Source: Liolophura sinensis
Taxonomy: Eukaryota > Mollusca > Polyplacophora > Chitonida > Chitonidae
DNA: 64,000 bases
Assembly (NCBI RefSeq): GCF_032854445.1
Contig: NC_088305.1
Location: 2,855,001-2,919,000, forward strand
Direction: 5' to 3'
Below the pieces are notes generated by a model. The model ran no database searches and was not told the DNA's origin. It saw only the letters and a list, made by a program, of their open reading frames with translations. Positions within the stretch are counted from its first letter, which is position 1, and each line of letters begins with the position of its first letter. The position numbers and the translations under genes were made by a program. Positions 24,201 through 39,200 of this stretch are shown one piece after another.

Positions 24201-27200
24201 AGTCTTATTCTGGCAAATTACTTGAAGTCAAAGCTAAGACCCCTATCAGACTGACCCCAGATATTCTGATATTTCCTAATGGCGTGATAGCTCAACATTT
24301 TACCAATGCACAAACCGATTACGAGCTGTGTAAAATTACGCCCCTCTCCGCTGCACCGCCACAGGGACCTTTTGAGCAACGCTTTGGGATGAAGTTCAAA
24401 TTTTAATCTTCATTACAACCCAAAGTAATTTGAAGCAGAATACAAAAAGGTCGTCTGAAATTGGACTACCAATGACTCGTCTAAAATTGGACTTCCAATG
24501 ACTTGTCTAAAATTGGGACTACCAATGACTCGTCTAAAATTGGACTACCAATGACTCGTCTAAAATTAGACTACCAATGACTCTGCAATTTGAAATTTGA
24601 CAAATGTGTCTGATTGTTATGACTATGTTATGGCAAATCGACAAATGTGTCTCAAAAGTATCTCATGTGAACTTTATTGTTTCTTCAGACAAGTCCCCAT
24701 AATGATATCATATTTGTCTGCAAGAATTATTACTGCAAGGTTGTTGTGGAGGAGCTTAATGTCACAACAACTGCCGGCGCAACATGAACATATTCCATAA
24801 CGACCTATACTCTGGAAGAATTATTTAAGAAACATCAGCCCTTTCTCAAACAGAGGAGAATATCCGTACTTTCCGTCACACCGACATACTGCAGCTTTAC
24901 TGAATTCCAAACATGCATAAATCCCCATACAAATCCCGCTTTATTGCGGGATCGAGACGCTGTACTACCAAACTTGTATCCACCTTTCTTACCATTTCGG
25001 AACAAGTACTGTTGTGCAAAAGCAAACAACTCAGGCGTCAATTGTATGTGGATACTTAAAAACCCTAAATGTCTCACTGAAGAAGTAAAATGTCTCACTG
25101 AAGAAGTAAAATGTCTCACTGAAGAAGTAAAATGTCCTCACTGAAGAAGTAGGCGGGTCTAATATACATACCGAATCAGTACATATCTACTTGGGAGTTC
25201 TCAGCTCGCTATAATACCATTTTCATACGGATTTAATACATAGAATTACGTCACTAATTGTTTCAGTGTTTAATAAAGCCGGTCACCGCTATATTAACGT
25301 CAGGGCAATACAGCCTTGCTCAGTTCCACTACATACAAGGGATACATTCATTTCCATGTTCATTGAGTTACTTGAATTTCTCATTAACAGCATCTTGTGT
25401 GAAATAAGGGAATCCATATATCAACAGGGTTTTATGATGGATACAAATTGTGCCCCCTTTTTGTCGACCCATACCTGTTCTCGTATGAATAGGACTAAAT
25501 ACAGTAATCATCACCAGGTCCGATTTTTCTCATTCACTAAACGGTATATTGGTTATCTGTTAATCGTTAAACAATCCATATAGTGTATAGCAAAGTTTGT
25601 CAAGGATATTTACCCATTTTCGCTCGATTTAAAGAAAACCTCAAACTCTCCAGATAGTACATCTTATCTAGACCTATATTTGTACAAAGACCAAAACGGT
25701 TTCCTCTCTTGCAGACGTTACGACAAGAGGGATAGATTCAGTTTTGACACTGTAAATTATCCTTACTTGGACAGCAATACACTCCAAATAGCGTGTGCAT
25801 ATCTCGCCTTGTAGCATTGGTTAGATCCTGCGTGTTGTGCGACGATTTCAATCCACGTCACAGGTTATTACTGCAAAAACGAGAGTGTTAAGGTTATTCC
25901 ACCAAGCCCCTTCACTCCAGCTTATACAATGAGTACAATTCTCTTGTAAGTAAATATGGACAAGGCGTCCAGAATTGGTGGTGCTCTGCTTCATGATTGC
26001 GCCTAATTCTGCTTAACCTGGGTCTAAGGGATGTATATTCATCGTATTGAATTAGATCGCCACGTTGGATATATGAACAGTTGCAATCAAAGCACAACTG
26101 AGATAGTATGGTTCACGATTTGAACACCGATTTTACTCAGTTGCCTAGAAAGACCTGTGTCATTCCAACATCATTGTGGCTGTCCACAATACAGTACTTC
26201 TGCACTGGCGGAACCGACATGTATAGGTCGGAATGATTGTAAGAAAATAAATGTTATAAAACTCTACGTCTTGAAATGTTATTGAATGAACTATTGTTTA
26301 AGAGTTTGCTCGACGTTACCGCCTAAGTATCTAATGTACGTCGAGTGTGATTGGCCCATGATAGATATAACATGAAACAGTCGACAGAACCCTGTTTTGT
26401 TTTGAGGTGCGAGTGACCCGACATCGTGTTTAAGGTAGCTCTAACATAGCGCGTCCCATAGCGTAATAGGAATTCCAATTTAAAAGTTGCTCTATAGAGT
26501 TACCAAGCACCTGACAAAAGTGTTTGTGGCCGTTTATGTCTGTTACCACCCTTTATCCGAAATTACTCGAGCTGTATTATGTGTTGTCGTTTCTTTTAAA
26601 GTGCTGGAGCCCCAAGCTCCACTTTCCACGCCCCCTCCTCCCCCCCCCCTCGTCATCATCGGAAATATACGTATAAAGTTAAATGTTTATATGAGTATAA
26701 GTCTATATGAAGGATATACTCATTACGAAAGTCCGTCAATTATGAAATTGCAAAACAATTATGGAAATAATCGTATATCCATTCGCAAGTTTCGTGATAC
26801 AAGACCGCTGAAGCCCATGCTTATCATGTAGTGTTGGAGTGCAACACAAGTCACCAAAACATGGATATCCCAGAATGCCATTTATCCGCTAAGTTTCTGT
26901 TTTGTAGGATTTGCTCACAAAGAATGCATGGAAAACGGAAGCTGGTTTGTGGATCCGGAGTCCTTAACGGAATGGGCTAATTATTCAGAGTGCATCAACC
27001 AGGAGACGCACATGGTGAGTGTGCTTGATACAATGATAACCTACGGGAAGGTATATTTTATTGTGATTTCATGTTCGAGTGAATGTCGTCGTCATATGAG
27101 TGAAAAATTGTTAAGTACAACGTTAAACCCTAAACACTCACTCACACACTCGAATAAATGAATGAAAATTGATTGATTATGGCTTAAAGTCACGTTGGCA

Positions 27201-30200
27201 ATATTTCAGCCGTGGCGCGAACATGTTTTAAATCAGGAATAAGTGAATGGTTTTTGATGTGATAATGAAAACATTTATAATGTAATGAAACAGACGGACA
27301 TCCTTAAGACCATTTAGAAGCACTAAACCCTCGTTAAAGCTCGAAAATCAACGTTCATATTCAAATCCGATACATTTGGCAGATGTGTCTAAAGTGATCT
27401 TCACCTTCGGAGATACCATCGAAAAACAATTTTCGGAGTACGGCTTCAGCCCCGAATTCACGTTGCATTTAGCGTTCAGTTTAACTAAAGAAACGAGAAA
27501 AATGACCTGTGTGCAGGCGTAAGCTGCGACGCATGTGCGTTTGAAAACTAGACCCCCGAGGTCAAAAACATGAAGGTCACTTCAGAAAGGAACAACAACC
27601 ATGCCATTCTCCCAGAGAGCTGTTAGTCACAACGAAATGCAAGATGTTTTACTTCAAGGCATTAAGAGTATATAGTACGTAAGTGTGTTCCTTTATGAGC
27701 TTGTCGCATTGAATTTGCTGGGAGTAAATGTGTTTTTTTAGCTTTCCTTTAAACATTGTATCTGTTAGATGTAAATGTGTTGCTTTTTGAGCTTTGCTTG
27801 TAATATTGTATCTGCATAGTGTAGATGTGTTGATCTTTTAGCTTTCCTTGTAAAATTGCATCTATTGGGTGAAATGTGTTCCTTTTTTAGCTTTCCTTAT
27901 AACATTGTATCTTCTGGGTGTAAATGTGTTGGTTTTTAGCTTTCTTTGTGACAGTGTATCTGCGGGATGTAGGTTTTTTTTAGTGTTTTTAGGTTTTGGA
28001 GTGTTGTCCAGGTTTTTGAGTGTGTTTAAGTTTTTGAGTGTATACGAACTATCCTAACCGGTTTAACTGGATTTCCGTGTTCGGGTTGCAGTACGAACCT
28101 GACTACGGACCGATTCATGCTTTTGTTGGAGGGTACGCCTTGTCCATTGTTATGCTACTTGCAGCCACAGCCATCATGTGCTCCTTCAGGTACGTATATA
28201 ACATTATACATCTGGCAAAAAAACACGGTCAAATGCTTTAGTCAAAAGTTGATCATATGAAAATGGATTATTTAGTGAACTTCTAAGAAAACCATCAAGT
28301 GGTTTGGCAATGTTACTGACAGCACGGATCTTGATCTCATGAGGTTGTGATGTTTGTAATCTGCCCTTACATCCACGGGCATCAAACTGTGATCCATTCC
28401 AACGACTTACTATACGCAATTTATACCAGGTTCCCAGTAACGCATGAGATCCTACCCACCACTCACTCACTCACTCATACCAGTGTATATGATGTCATAC
28501 CAGTGCATATGACATCAAACCAGTGTATATGACATCAAACCAGTGTATATGACATCAAACGTGTAAAGCTGAGAAAAGTAAGTAACTAAAATTGGCGATT
28601 TATGAACCACCATGTTGATATTGGTCCTGAAATAGCTGACGTATAATAAAAGACTTACAGCACAGTGAATGAAACGGGAGCAGCGACGAAATACAACCTC
28701 TAGTCATATACCAGTGCAGCGACATCATCGCGGTAACAAGTAAATGGTCACACGTAATCGGTGAAATACAACTTCCAGTCAATTTACCAGTGCAGCGACG
28801 TCATTACGGTAACAAGTAAATGGTCACACGTAATCGGTGAAATACAACCTCAAGTCATATACCAGTGCAGCGACGTCATCGCGGTAACAAGTAAATGGTC
28901 ACACGCAATCGGTGAAATACAGCCTCCAGTCATATACCAGTGCAGCGACGTCATCGCGGTAACAAGTAAATGGTCACACGTAATCGGTGAAATACAACCT
29001 CAAGTAATATAGATAGATAGATAGATAGATAGAGCTTTATTTCAGACTGAATTGTCCATATAAAAAAAAGATAAACACACACACACACAAAAAAAAAAAA
29101 AAAAATTAATTATATACACATAACATTGGCGACATATACCGACTTCACATCAGTATAGTAAAACTGACCACCTCTCCTGAAGCCGAGATGTTATACTGGC
29201 GTCACTATTTAGGAGTTTTATTACGATGGAATTGTCAGTAAACATAAGTCTCCGTCTGAAACAATACACTGACCTGCGCAGTAATTCACCAAAGGAAGGT
29301 ACACCATTAATGCAGAACATAAAACTGGCACTACAATCGCGCCTGAAACACATTAACCATCTAAATGCATTATTGTAAGTGACCCGTAATGAGCTTATAA
29401 CCTTTTTCAGAAAAGTACACCAAAGCTGACAACAGTATATATTGCAACAAAAACTACGAAAAAGTTGTACTTTAACAAGCTGAGTACAAGAACTAAACTT
29501 ACGTATCAACATGTTGGCTCTAATACAGAGCTTTCTTTTCTGAGACAGAATGTCCGCATCATCAGACAAATTGTCAGTAATAATGTGCCCAAGGTAAGTA
29601 TACGATTGGACATAGGATAACAATCTTTCATTAAGGTACAAAGGCGGGGGATTGAAATCTTTATACTTTTTAGGTTTAATAACCAAACACACAGTCTTAC
29701 GGGTATTAAAAATTATGTCATGGGAAAGAGCATACTCTTCACATACTTTAAAGAGAGCTTGCATTGCTTTTGCAGACGGGCAGATTATACATATATCATC
29801 GGCGTAGATAAGGTGATTGATAAATATACCTCCAACATTACATCCAACACAACTATCGGACAGAGCAACGTCCAGTTCATGGAGGTATAGGTTAAACAGA
29901 GTAGGTGATAAAATCCCCCCTTGCCTAACTCCGTTTATGATACGGAAAGGGCTCGATATGGACGATCCCCATTTAATACTGAACTCTTGGGTATTAAACC
30001 ATACTTCGAGAAACTTTATAATACATGGAGGTACATTACGATCAATCAGTATATACCAGTGCAGCGACGTCATCGCGGTAACAAGTAAATGGTCACACGT
30101 AATCGGTGAAATACAACTTCCAGTCAATTTACCAGTGCAGCGACGTTATCAAGGTAACAAGTAAATGGTCACACGTAATCGGTGAAATACAACCTCAAGT

Positions 30201-33200
30201 CATATACCAGTGCAGCGACGTCATCGCGGTAACAAGTAAATGGTCACACGTAATCGGTGAAATACAACCTCCAGTCATATACCAGTGCAGCGACGTCATC
30301 GCGGTAACAAGTAAATGGTCACACGTAATCGGTGAAATACAACCTCCAGTCATATACCAGTGCGGCGACATCATCGGGGTAACAGTAAATGGTCACACGT
30401 AATCGGTGAAGTACAGCCTCCAGTCATATACCAGTGCAGCGACATCATCGCGGTAACAAGTAAATGGTCACACGTAATCGGTGAAATACAGCCTCCAGTC
30501 ATATACCAGTGCGGCGACGTCATCGCGGTAACAAGTAAATGGTCACACGTAATCGGTGAAATACAGCCTCCAGTCATATACCAGTGCAGCGACGTCATCG
30601 CGGTAACAAGTAAATGGTCACACGTAATCGGTGAAATACAGCCTCCAGTCATATACCAGTGCAGCCACGTCATCGCGGTAACAAGTAAATGGTCACACGT
30701 AATCGGTGAAATACAACCTCAAGTAATATACCAGTGCAGCGACGTCATCGCGGTAACAAGTAAATGGTCACTTGTAATCGGTAAAATACAACCTCCAGTC
30801 ATATACCAGTGCAGCCACGTCATCGCGGTAACAAGTAAATGGTGACACGTAATCGGTGAAATACAACCTCAAGTCATATACCAGTGCAGCGACGTCATCG
30901 TGGTAACAAGTAAATGGTCACACGTAATCGGTGAAATACAACTTCAAGTCAATTTACCAGTGCAGCGACGTCATCGCGGTAACAAGTAAATGGTCACACG
31001 TAATCGGTGAAATACAGCCTCCAGTCATATACCAGTGCAGCGACATCATCGCGGTAACAAGTAAATGGTCATACGTAATCGGTGAAATACAGCCTCCAGT
31101 CAATTTACCAGTGCAGCGACGTCATCACGGTAACAAGTAAATGGTCACACGTAATCGGTGAAATACAGCCTCCAGTCATATACCAGTGCAGCGACGTCAT
31201 CGCGGTAACAAGTAAATGGTCACACGTAATCGGTGAAATACAACCTCCAGTCAATTTACCAGAGCAGCGACGTCATTGCGGTAACAAGTAAATGGTCACA
31301 CGTAATCGGTGAAATACAGCCTCCAGTCATATACCAGTGCAGCGACGTCATCGCGGTAACAAGTAAATGGTCACACGTAATCGGTGAAATACAGCCTCCA
31401 GTCATATACCAGTGCAGCGATGTCATCGCGATAACAAGTAAATGATCACACGTAATCGGTGAAATACAACCTCAAGTCAATTTACCAGTGCAGCGACGTC
31501 ATCGCGGTAACAAGTAAATGGTCACACGTAATCGGTGAAATACAGCCTCCAGTCATATACCAGTGCAGCGACGTCATCGTGGTAACAAGTAAATGGTCAC
31601 ACGTAATCGGTGAAATACAGCCTCCAGTCATATACCAGTGCAGCGACGTCATCGCGGTAACAAGTAAATGGTCACACGTAATCGGTGAAATACAGCCTCC
31701 AGTCATATACCAGTGCAGCGACGTCATCGCGGTAACAAGTAAATGGTCATACGTAATCGGTGAAATACAGCCTCCAGTCATATACCAGTGCAGCGACGTC
31801 ATCGCGGTAACAAGTAAATGGTCACACGTAATCGGTGAAATACAACCTCAAGTAATATACCAGTGCAGCGACGTCATCGCGGTAACAAGTAAATGGTCAC
31901 ACGTAATCGGTGAAATACAACCTCCAGTCATATACCAGTGCAGCCACGTCATCGCGGTAACAAGTAAATGGTCACACGTAATCGGTGAAATATAACCTCA
32001 AGTCATATACCAGTGCAGCGACGTCATCGTGGTAACAAGTAAATGGTCACACGTAATCGGTGAAATACAACTTCAAGTCAATTTACCAGTGCAGCGACGT
32101 CATCGCGGTAACAAGTAAATGGTCACACGTAATCGGTGAAATACAGCCTCCAGTCATATACCAGTGCAGCGACATCATCGCGGTAACAAGTAAATGGTCA
32201 TACGTAATCGGTGAAATACAGCCTCCAGTCAATTTACCAGTGCAGCGACGTCATCACGGTAACAAGTAAATGGTCACACGTAATCGGTGAAATACAGCCT
32301 CCAGTCATATACCAGTGCAGCGACGTCATCACGGTAACAAGTAAATGGTCACACGTAATCGGTGAAATACAACCTCCAGTCAATTTACCAGAGCAACGAC
32401 GTCATTGCGGTAACAAGTAAATGGTCACACGTAATCGGTGAAATACAGCCTCCAGTCATATACCAGTGCAGCGACGTCATCGCGGTAACAAGTAAATGGT
32501 CACACGTAATCGGTGAAATACAGCCTCCAGTCATATACCAGTGCAGCGATGTCATCGCGATAACAAGTAAATGGTCACACGTAATCGGTGAAATACAGCC
32601 TCCAGTCATATACCAGTGCAGCGACGTCATCGCGGTAACAAGTAAATGGTCACACGTAATCGGTGAAATACAACCTCAAGTCATATACCAGTGCAGCGAC
32701 GTCATCGCGGAAACAAGTAAATGGTCACACGTAATCGGTGAAATACAACCTCCAGTCATATACCAGTGCAGCGACGTCATCGCGGTAACAAGTAAATGGT
32801 CACACGTAATCGGTGAAATACAGCCTCCAGTCATATACCAGTGCAGCGACGTCATCACGGTAACAAGTAAATGGTCACACGTAATCGGTGAAGTACAGCC
32901 TCCAGTCATATACCAGTGCAGCGACGTCATCGCGGTAACAAGTAAATGGTCACTTGTAATCGGTGAAATACAGCCTCCAGTCATATACCAGTGCAGCGAC
33001 GTCCATCGCGGTAACAAGTAAATGGTCACACGTAATCGGTGAAATACAGCCTCCAGCCATATACCAGTGCAGCGACGTCATCGGGGTAACAAGTAAATGG
33101 TCACACGTAATCGGTGAAATACAACCTCCAGTCAATTTACCAGAGCAGCGACGTCATCGCGGTAACAAGTAAATGGTCACTTGTAATCGGTGAAATACAA

Positions 33201-36200
33201 CCTCCAGTCATATACCAGTGCAGCGACGTCATCGCGGTAACAAGTAAATGGTCACACGTAATCGGGTGAAATACAGCCTCCAGTCAATTTACAGAGCAGC
33301 GACAGCAGCGTGATAACTGACAACAGTCACACGTAACCGGTGAAATATGGCCTGCCATTACTGACGAGTGTAAAGTTACTTTAAATAATATTGACAAAAA
33401 TTTTGCCTTCTGGAGAATATCAAGGAAAATCGTGACGTGATGTCAAAGTACCTGGTCACGGTCTGTGTGGTCGTCAGTATACAACCCACCGTGCACTAAG
33501 CAGATGTAATCTATCGGTTTACCGTCTAAAACTAAAAGGTTAGATGTGTAATGTTATCAGTGATATAAACCCAACGATTGATAGTGGGAAAGGCGGAAGC
33601 AATTATAAACTTAAATTAAAAGTGTGGGAAAATTTAACACTTTATGAAAAAATATGTTTTAATCCAAAACTGTCCTAATGTGGAATTACAACTGTCAGTT
33701 GTTGTGGTTCCCACCTTCATAATGTATGAGTATATATTTTGCATGTGCTTATACAAAATTCGTGGTTGTCTCGGAATTGGTGAAAGGTTGGCTTTTCGAA
33801 ACTCTAACCTAATAATGGGCTTATGGTGTAAATTTCTTTATTCTTTTAGTACGGTATCACTCAAACGTTGCTCTCTCTGTGACTTGAGTATAAGTAATGA
33901 TAAGTCACACTAAACCGATACATGATGACGTCACAGTGCATCAGGAGGTACAATATGTATATATGTATGCTTGGGGTTTACGTCGTACTTAACAATTTAA
34001 CATTTCATATGACGAAGAGGAGTCAAACTACTGTTTTTAAAGTCTTTCGTATGACCCGACCCGGGATTGATCCACTTAGAACGAAGTGAACGTTCTGACT
34101 ATAAGGCCAGCGAAGCGGTGATATAAGGTACAAGTCAGATAGCAGTAACGCACTATTAAGGAAAAGTTTGTGTTGGTAAGCGTTTTAATGAGTTTACATA
34201 TTACTATATGTATATGTAACAGGTTAAATGAAACAATAGAAATGTCTTGTATTGTTTTCTAGACAATATGAAACTCAATTTTTCTTTCTCGTAACAGTGG
34301 AAACAATGGACATGTCTTGTATTATTTCCTGGACAATATAAACCTCAATTTTTCTTTTACGTAACAATAGAAACAATGGACATGACTTGTATTATTTTCT
34401 GGACAACATAAAACTCAGTTTTTTGTAACAATAGAAACAATGGACATGTATTATTTTCTAGACAACATAAAACTCAGTTTTTCTCTTTCGTAACAATAGA
34501 AACAATTGACATGTCTTATTTTCTAGACAACATAAAACTCAGTTTTTCTCTTTCGTAACAATAGAAACAATGGACATGTATTATTTTCTGGGCAACATAA
34601 AACTCAGTTTTTCTCTTTTGTAACAATAGAAACAATGGAAATGTCTTGTATTTTTTTCTGGACAACATGAAACTCGGTGTTTCTCTTTCGTAACAATAGA
34701 AATAATGGACATGTCTTGTATTATTTTCTGGACAACATAAAACTCAGTTTTCTCTCTTTTGTAACAATAGAAACAATGGACATGTCTTATTTTCTAGACA
34801 ACATAAAACTCAGTTTTTCTCTTTCGTAACAATAGAAACAATGGACATGTATTATTTTCTGGGCAACATAAAACTCAGTTTTTCTCTTTTGTAACAATAG
34901 AAACAATGGAAATGTCTTGTATTTTTTTCTGGACAACATGAAACTCGGTGTTTCTCTTTCGTAACAATAGAAATAATGGACATGTCTTGTATTATTTTCT
35001 GGACAACATAAAACTCAGTTTTTCTCTTTTGTAACAATAGAAACAATGGACATGTCTTGTATTATTTTCTGGACAACATAAAACTCAGTTTTTCGTAACA
35101 ATAGAAACAATGGACATGTATTATTTTCTGGACAACATAAAACTCAGTTTTTCTCTTTCGTAACAATAGAAACAATGGACATGTATTATTTTCTAGACAA
35201 TTTGGACTCAGTAATTCGTTCTCGTTATATATCCGCTCAAAAATTGTATTGATGCACCCGGTGAAGACTTGAGGGATTTTGAGAGTTAACCCAGTTCAAT
35301 CTGTCTCACTGTCAACTCAAAAGGCAATAATGGGGTTGCTAATAAACTACGACTCGGTTTAAAAACTGAAACAGTTTTTCTTTTTGCAAATCTCTATCAC
35401 ATCTTAATTTTAGCGGCCTGCCCGTTTCCCTTTGAAACCTCGGACTAGCTCTTACATGAACCGTGTTCTTTTTCTCATTTAATAACTGTCACAAATTTAG
35501 TTTCCGGCGAATTAACCTCATTTTTAGTTTAAATCCAATTGGAAACGAAATACGAGACTGTGTCGTTTAACGAAAGAAGCCCTCCTCTTTTCCAGAAATT
35601 TCCGTTAACCCTGCGGGGCTATGTCTTTCGAATAGCATTGTGTAAATGCTTTGTGACGACGCTCAGGTCGCTATCTGCCCTGCTGGCGCTAAAATTTGAT
35701 AATAAATAATTTAGTTCCTTTTTTTACTAGATGAACGTTCTGGGAATATTTTTATTCACAACAAAACCGCGTCTGTTTTTTTTGCTCTGCAGGCAGCTGC
35801 GATGTGAACGGAACGCCTTACACAAGCACCTGTTCGTCTCGTTTATCTTGAATGGCATCTGTTGGATTCTGTATTTCCTAGTCGCTGTCACGAACGGTCA
35901 CGTGTTGATCACTAATCCGGTAAGTTCGCCGCTCAATTAAACAATTTCGATTCCTGGGGGGAAGACTAAAGAGATTAGAAGCCAGACAAGTGCATCAAAC
36001 TCAGATGCAACTTTCTTTTTTGGCTTTGAATAAAACTCTCCTCCGAAATTTATTTCCGGTTTCCGTGCGAGTTTGCCATTAACTAATCGAATAGTTTCTA
36101 AAGCCAAACTTTTGATTCCTAAATTCACGCCCAGCTTCTTTTAAACACGTATCCCTTTTTTTCTTTAATGGGTTGTTATAGGTCGCCAAAAACAAACGCA

Positions 36201-39200
36201 TGTAATGAATATTATCGTGTTCAAAATGCAATAATTCATTTTATACGCTGTCATTTTCAGCCGACTTTACGCAGTAAAACAGTCAGTGATATAATCGGAA
36301 ACTGAAGTTCATTTATAGCAACGATGCAAGGTCACAGGAAGTCACATCTCGGCATCTGGTGTCATCACCAGTTTCTTTTTAGCGAGGGTATATTTTTTTA
36401 GGACTTCCTAACATCGAACTACTCTTCTTTCTCCAGCTATCAGGCGTCGTACTCTGTTATTGACTTTACTACAAAGAATAACCAGAGTAGATTCACAGAA
36501 CAAAGATACTGATATAAACCAAATAACGTTTGTCTGGTTTTATTTACTTATTTCATTGGTGTTTCACGCCGTATTCAAGAATATTTCACGATGTCGGCCA
36601 GCATAATGGTAGGAGGAAATCGGGCAGAACCCGGGGGGAAACCCACGACCATCCGCAGGTTGCTGGCGAACGTATGGCCAGAGAAGAAGCCAGCAAGAGC
36701 TGGACATGAACTCACAGAGATCACATTGGTGAGAGGCTTCTTGGCCATTGCACCACGCTAGCACACTAACCGCCTCAGCAAAGGAGGTCCTCATCTTTGT
36801 TTGCGTGCTCCGGTACACTTCATGTTGAACGAATTATGTCTCAGATATATTTAATACCGCTTTTTTCTGAAAATATCTAGATTATACAGATACTAGTGTT
36901 TTACACGTTTATCCTTTTTTGTCTCGTTTGTAGTGAAAAACTCTCAGTTGCTAAGTTAAGGTTATTATCATTATCAGCAGAAACGAACACCGAGTAAGCG
37001 TTAAAATGAAGTAGTAACATGGTGTTAATTAACTAGAGAGTCGTTTGTGGTATTAGCTGTCTGATAAAATAATTATCAAGTTTCCGAGGCTCTAATTCAT
37101 GATAGGTATGGGGTTGTAGCTAAAATATCCTCAACCGCTTGCTTCCTCAACATCTGCTGTAAACTACCAAATACCGGTCTTCTCAAGTTGTCGCAATGCT
37201 GCATCAATGTCATTTACTGTGGTGACGTATGTAATCATTAATATGTTGCGTATATATATCATCATGGACTTTTATTTTAGCCGAAGTCCTGGTGTCGTAT
37301 AACAGTTCAGAACCGTTCTAATTTATTTCGTTTCTAGCATCATATATTTTATAACACAAGTGCTAACTTACAAAATGGTGTTTTCCTAGGCGTTCGCAAC
37401 TTGCCCTCCAAAGGTGTTCCCACCAGCCATCCTAATGGCGTTCTCTCCAGCCGTTCTGTTGGCTATGGCGTCCTCTGATGTTCTGATAAAATTCATCTCT
37501 AGCCACTGTAATAGCGCCCTGCCTACCCTCTCTCTACTGGCGATCATCTCAGTCTAAAACCAAAGACAGCCCACGAGCATTTCTGGAATCATCATATTTT
37601 CTCCCCGTCCTGTTTCAGATTTGGTGCCAGTTCCTCCACTGCATATGTAACTACTTTGCCGTCTGTAATTTTTTCTGGATGTTCTGTGAAGGGTTTTACC
37701 TGCACACTCTGATTGTCTCCGCCTTCCACACCGGCAAGCTCTTCATGGCCTGTTGCATCCTCGGCTGGGGTAAGTAATGGCAACTAACACCAACAGTGCT
37801 ATAATGACATTTTGTTCTTAGTTCTCCTTGGAAGGCGGTTTATTGTTCGGTAATTTGTTTGAAGTACTTCGGATAGTGTGGCTGTAGGGCACAGGATTTA
37901 GAAAACAACACGAAAGACAAGTTGAAAAAAAAAACACATTAAAGGAAGTATACAGTAAAAATAGCATTCATTATCCCTTGTAATAATGTTGTACTACTGG
38001 GGGTGTTTTAGGATTCACGTCTTCTGCACTCACTAAATATCCCTTACCGCGAATCTTGTTCGTTCTCACTTAGATTTAGGCTAACGCAAGTCGTTTCTTA
38101 AACATTCTCTGGGGTGCTGTCCATTTTCTTCCAGACATAAATATTGGCCCAGGTAGAAGAATGGAAGTAATCAATTTGAAAGCTTTTAGTCATTCATCAG
38201 CCGAGGCTCTACGAGGAAAAATATAATGACCGAAGACTAATGAAACCTAACTCCGGAAGTTTGTGAACAATGCCACGAGAGATTAACCTTAAGTCTGTCA
38301 ATCGTACAGTCAGTACACTGTTCGTTGCCTTCTGAGCGATTGGCATGATATAAAAGACGACTACTTGGAAAGCAAAACCAGTTCAATGTAATAGTTGGCA
38401 AATGAGGCAGTTCCGCCTATTGCGTTTTTCTCCCCGATTCTGGCACTCAAAATGTGCCCTCCTCCTCCCCCACCACACACACACACTCCTTACCTCTCTA
38501 GGATGGTAAGGCATTTTTCAGAGGGCTTACAGACAAGAGAGCTTGATATTTGTCGGTTCTCGAATTGAAGAGGAACCAACGAAACCCTCATTTTTATGTG
38601 GCAGAAGTACAAAAGCCTGTTGAAACGTCAGAGGATAGACATTGACAAAGCATTCTCCCGAGACCAGGACCGCGGACTACGACGCAGTCTTTGACATAAT
38701 CACTTCAAATCATTTTTCTTATTTCTTATGTAAGAAGGTCAGAATATTTCTTGTCAACTGGGTTAAGTTATTCAAAAACACATTTCAACCAAAATAACCG
38801 AAAGCAACATACCAAATGCAATGACTGAAATCCTGACTTAAGTCTAAGATCGCTTCATGGTCCCGGGATCTGGTCCTCCTATATTACGTTTATATAGCAT
38901 TTTGAATAATTATAGACTGGCAACGTCTAATAAATAGCAACTGACATCACAATTTTTATCACCAAATTCTGCTTTGATAACGGATAGTACCAGGAAGTCT
39001 GTAATTTGATCCTAAAAGAACATTTGTATATGAACAATTGGAATAAAACCCTAACTGATGTAAATTAACAAGAGGTCGAACTTGCTGCATGTGACCATTT
39101 GCCAACTGTCACACTGTTGTCGCTGCTGTGGTTTTGCTCTCCATGTTGTAGTTTTTTTACATTCTCAACTAATTTATAAGTTTGACATAGTGATTAAAGC

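Noticed and set aside
30048-33330. Long frames such as VIYQCSDVIAVTSKWSHVIG repeats, and antisense frames
   Set aside because: Produced by the 75-bp satellite within an intron; no independent coding evidence.
28684-33330. CRISPR-like array (regular repeats)
   Set aside because: Monomers are contiguous with no unique spacers, in a eukaryotic intron; it is a satellite.
37592-37783. 63-codon minus-strand frame
   Set aside because: Antisense shadow of the TM3 exon.
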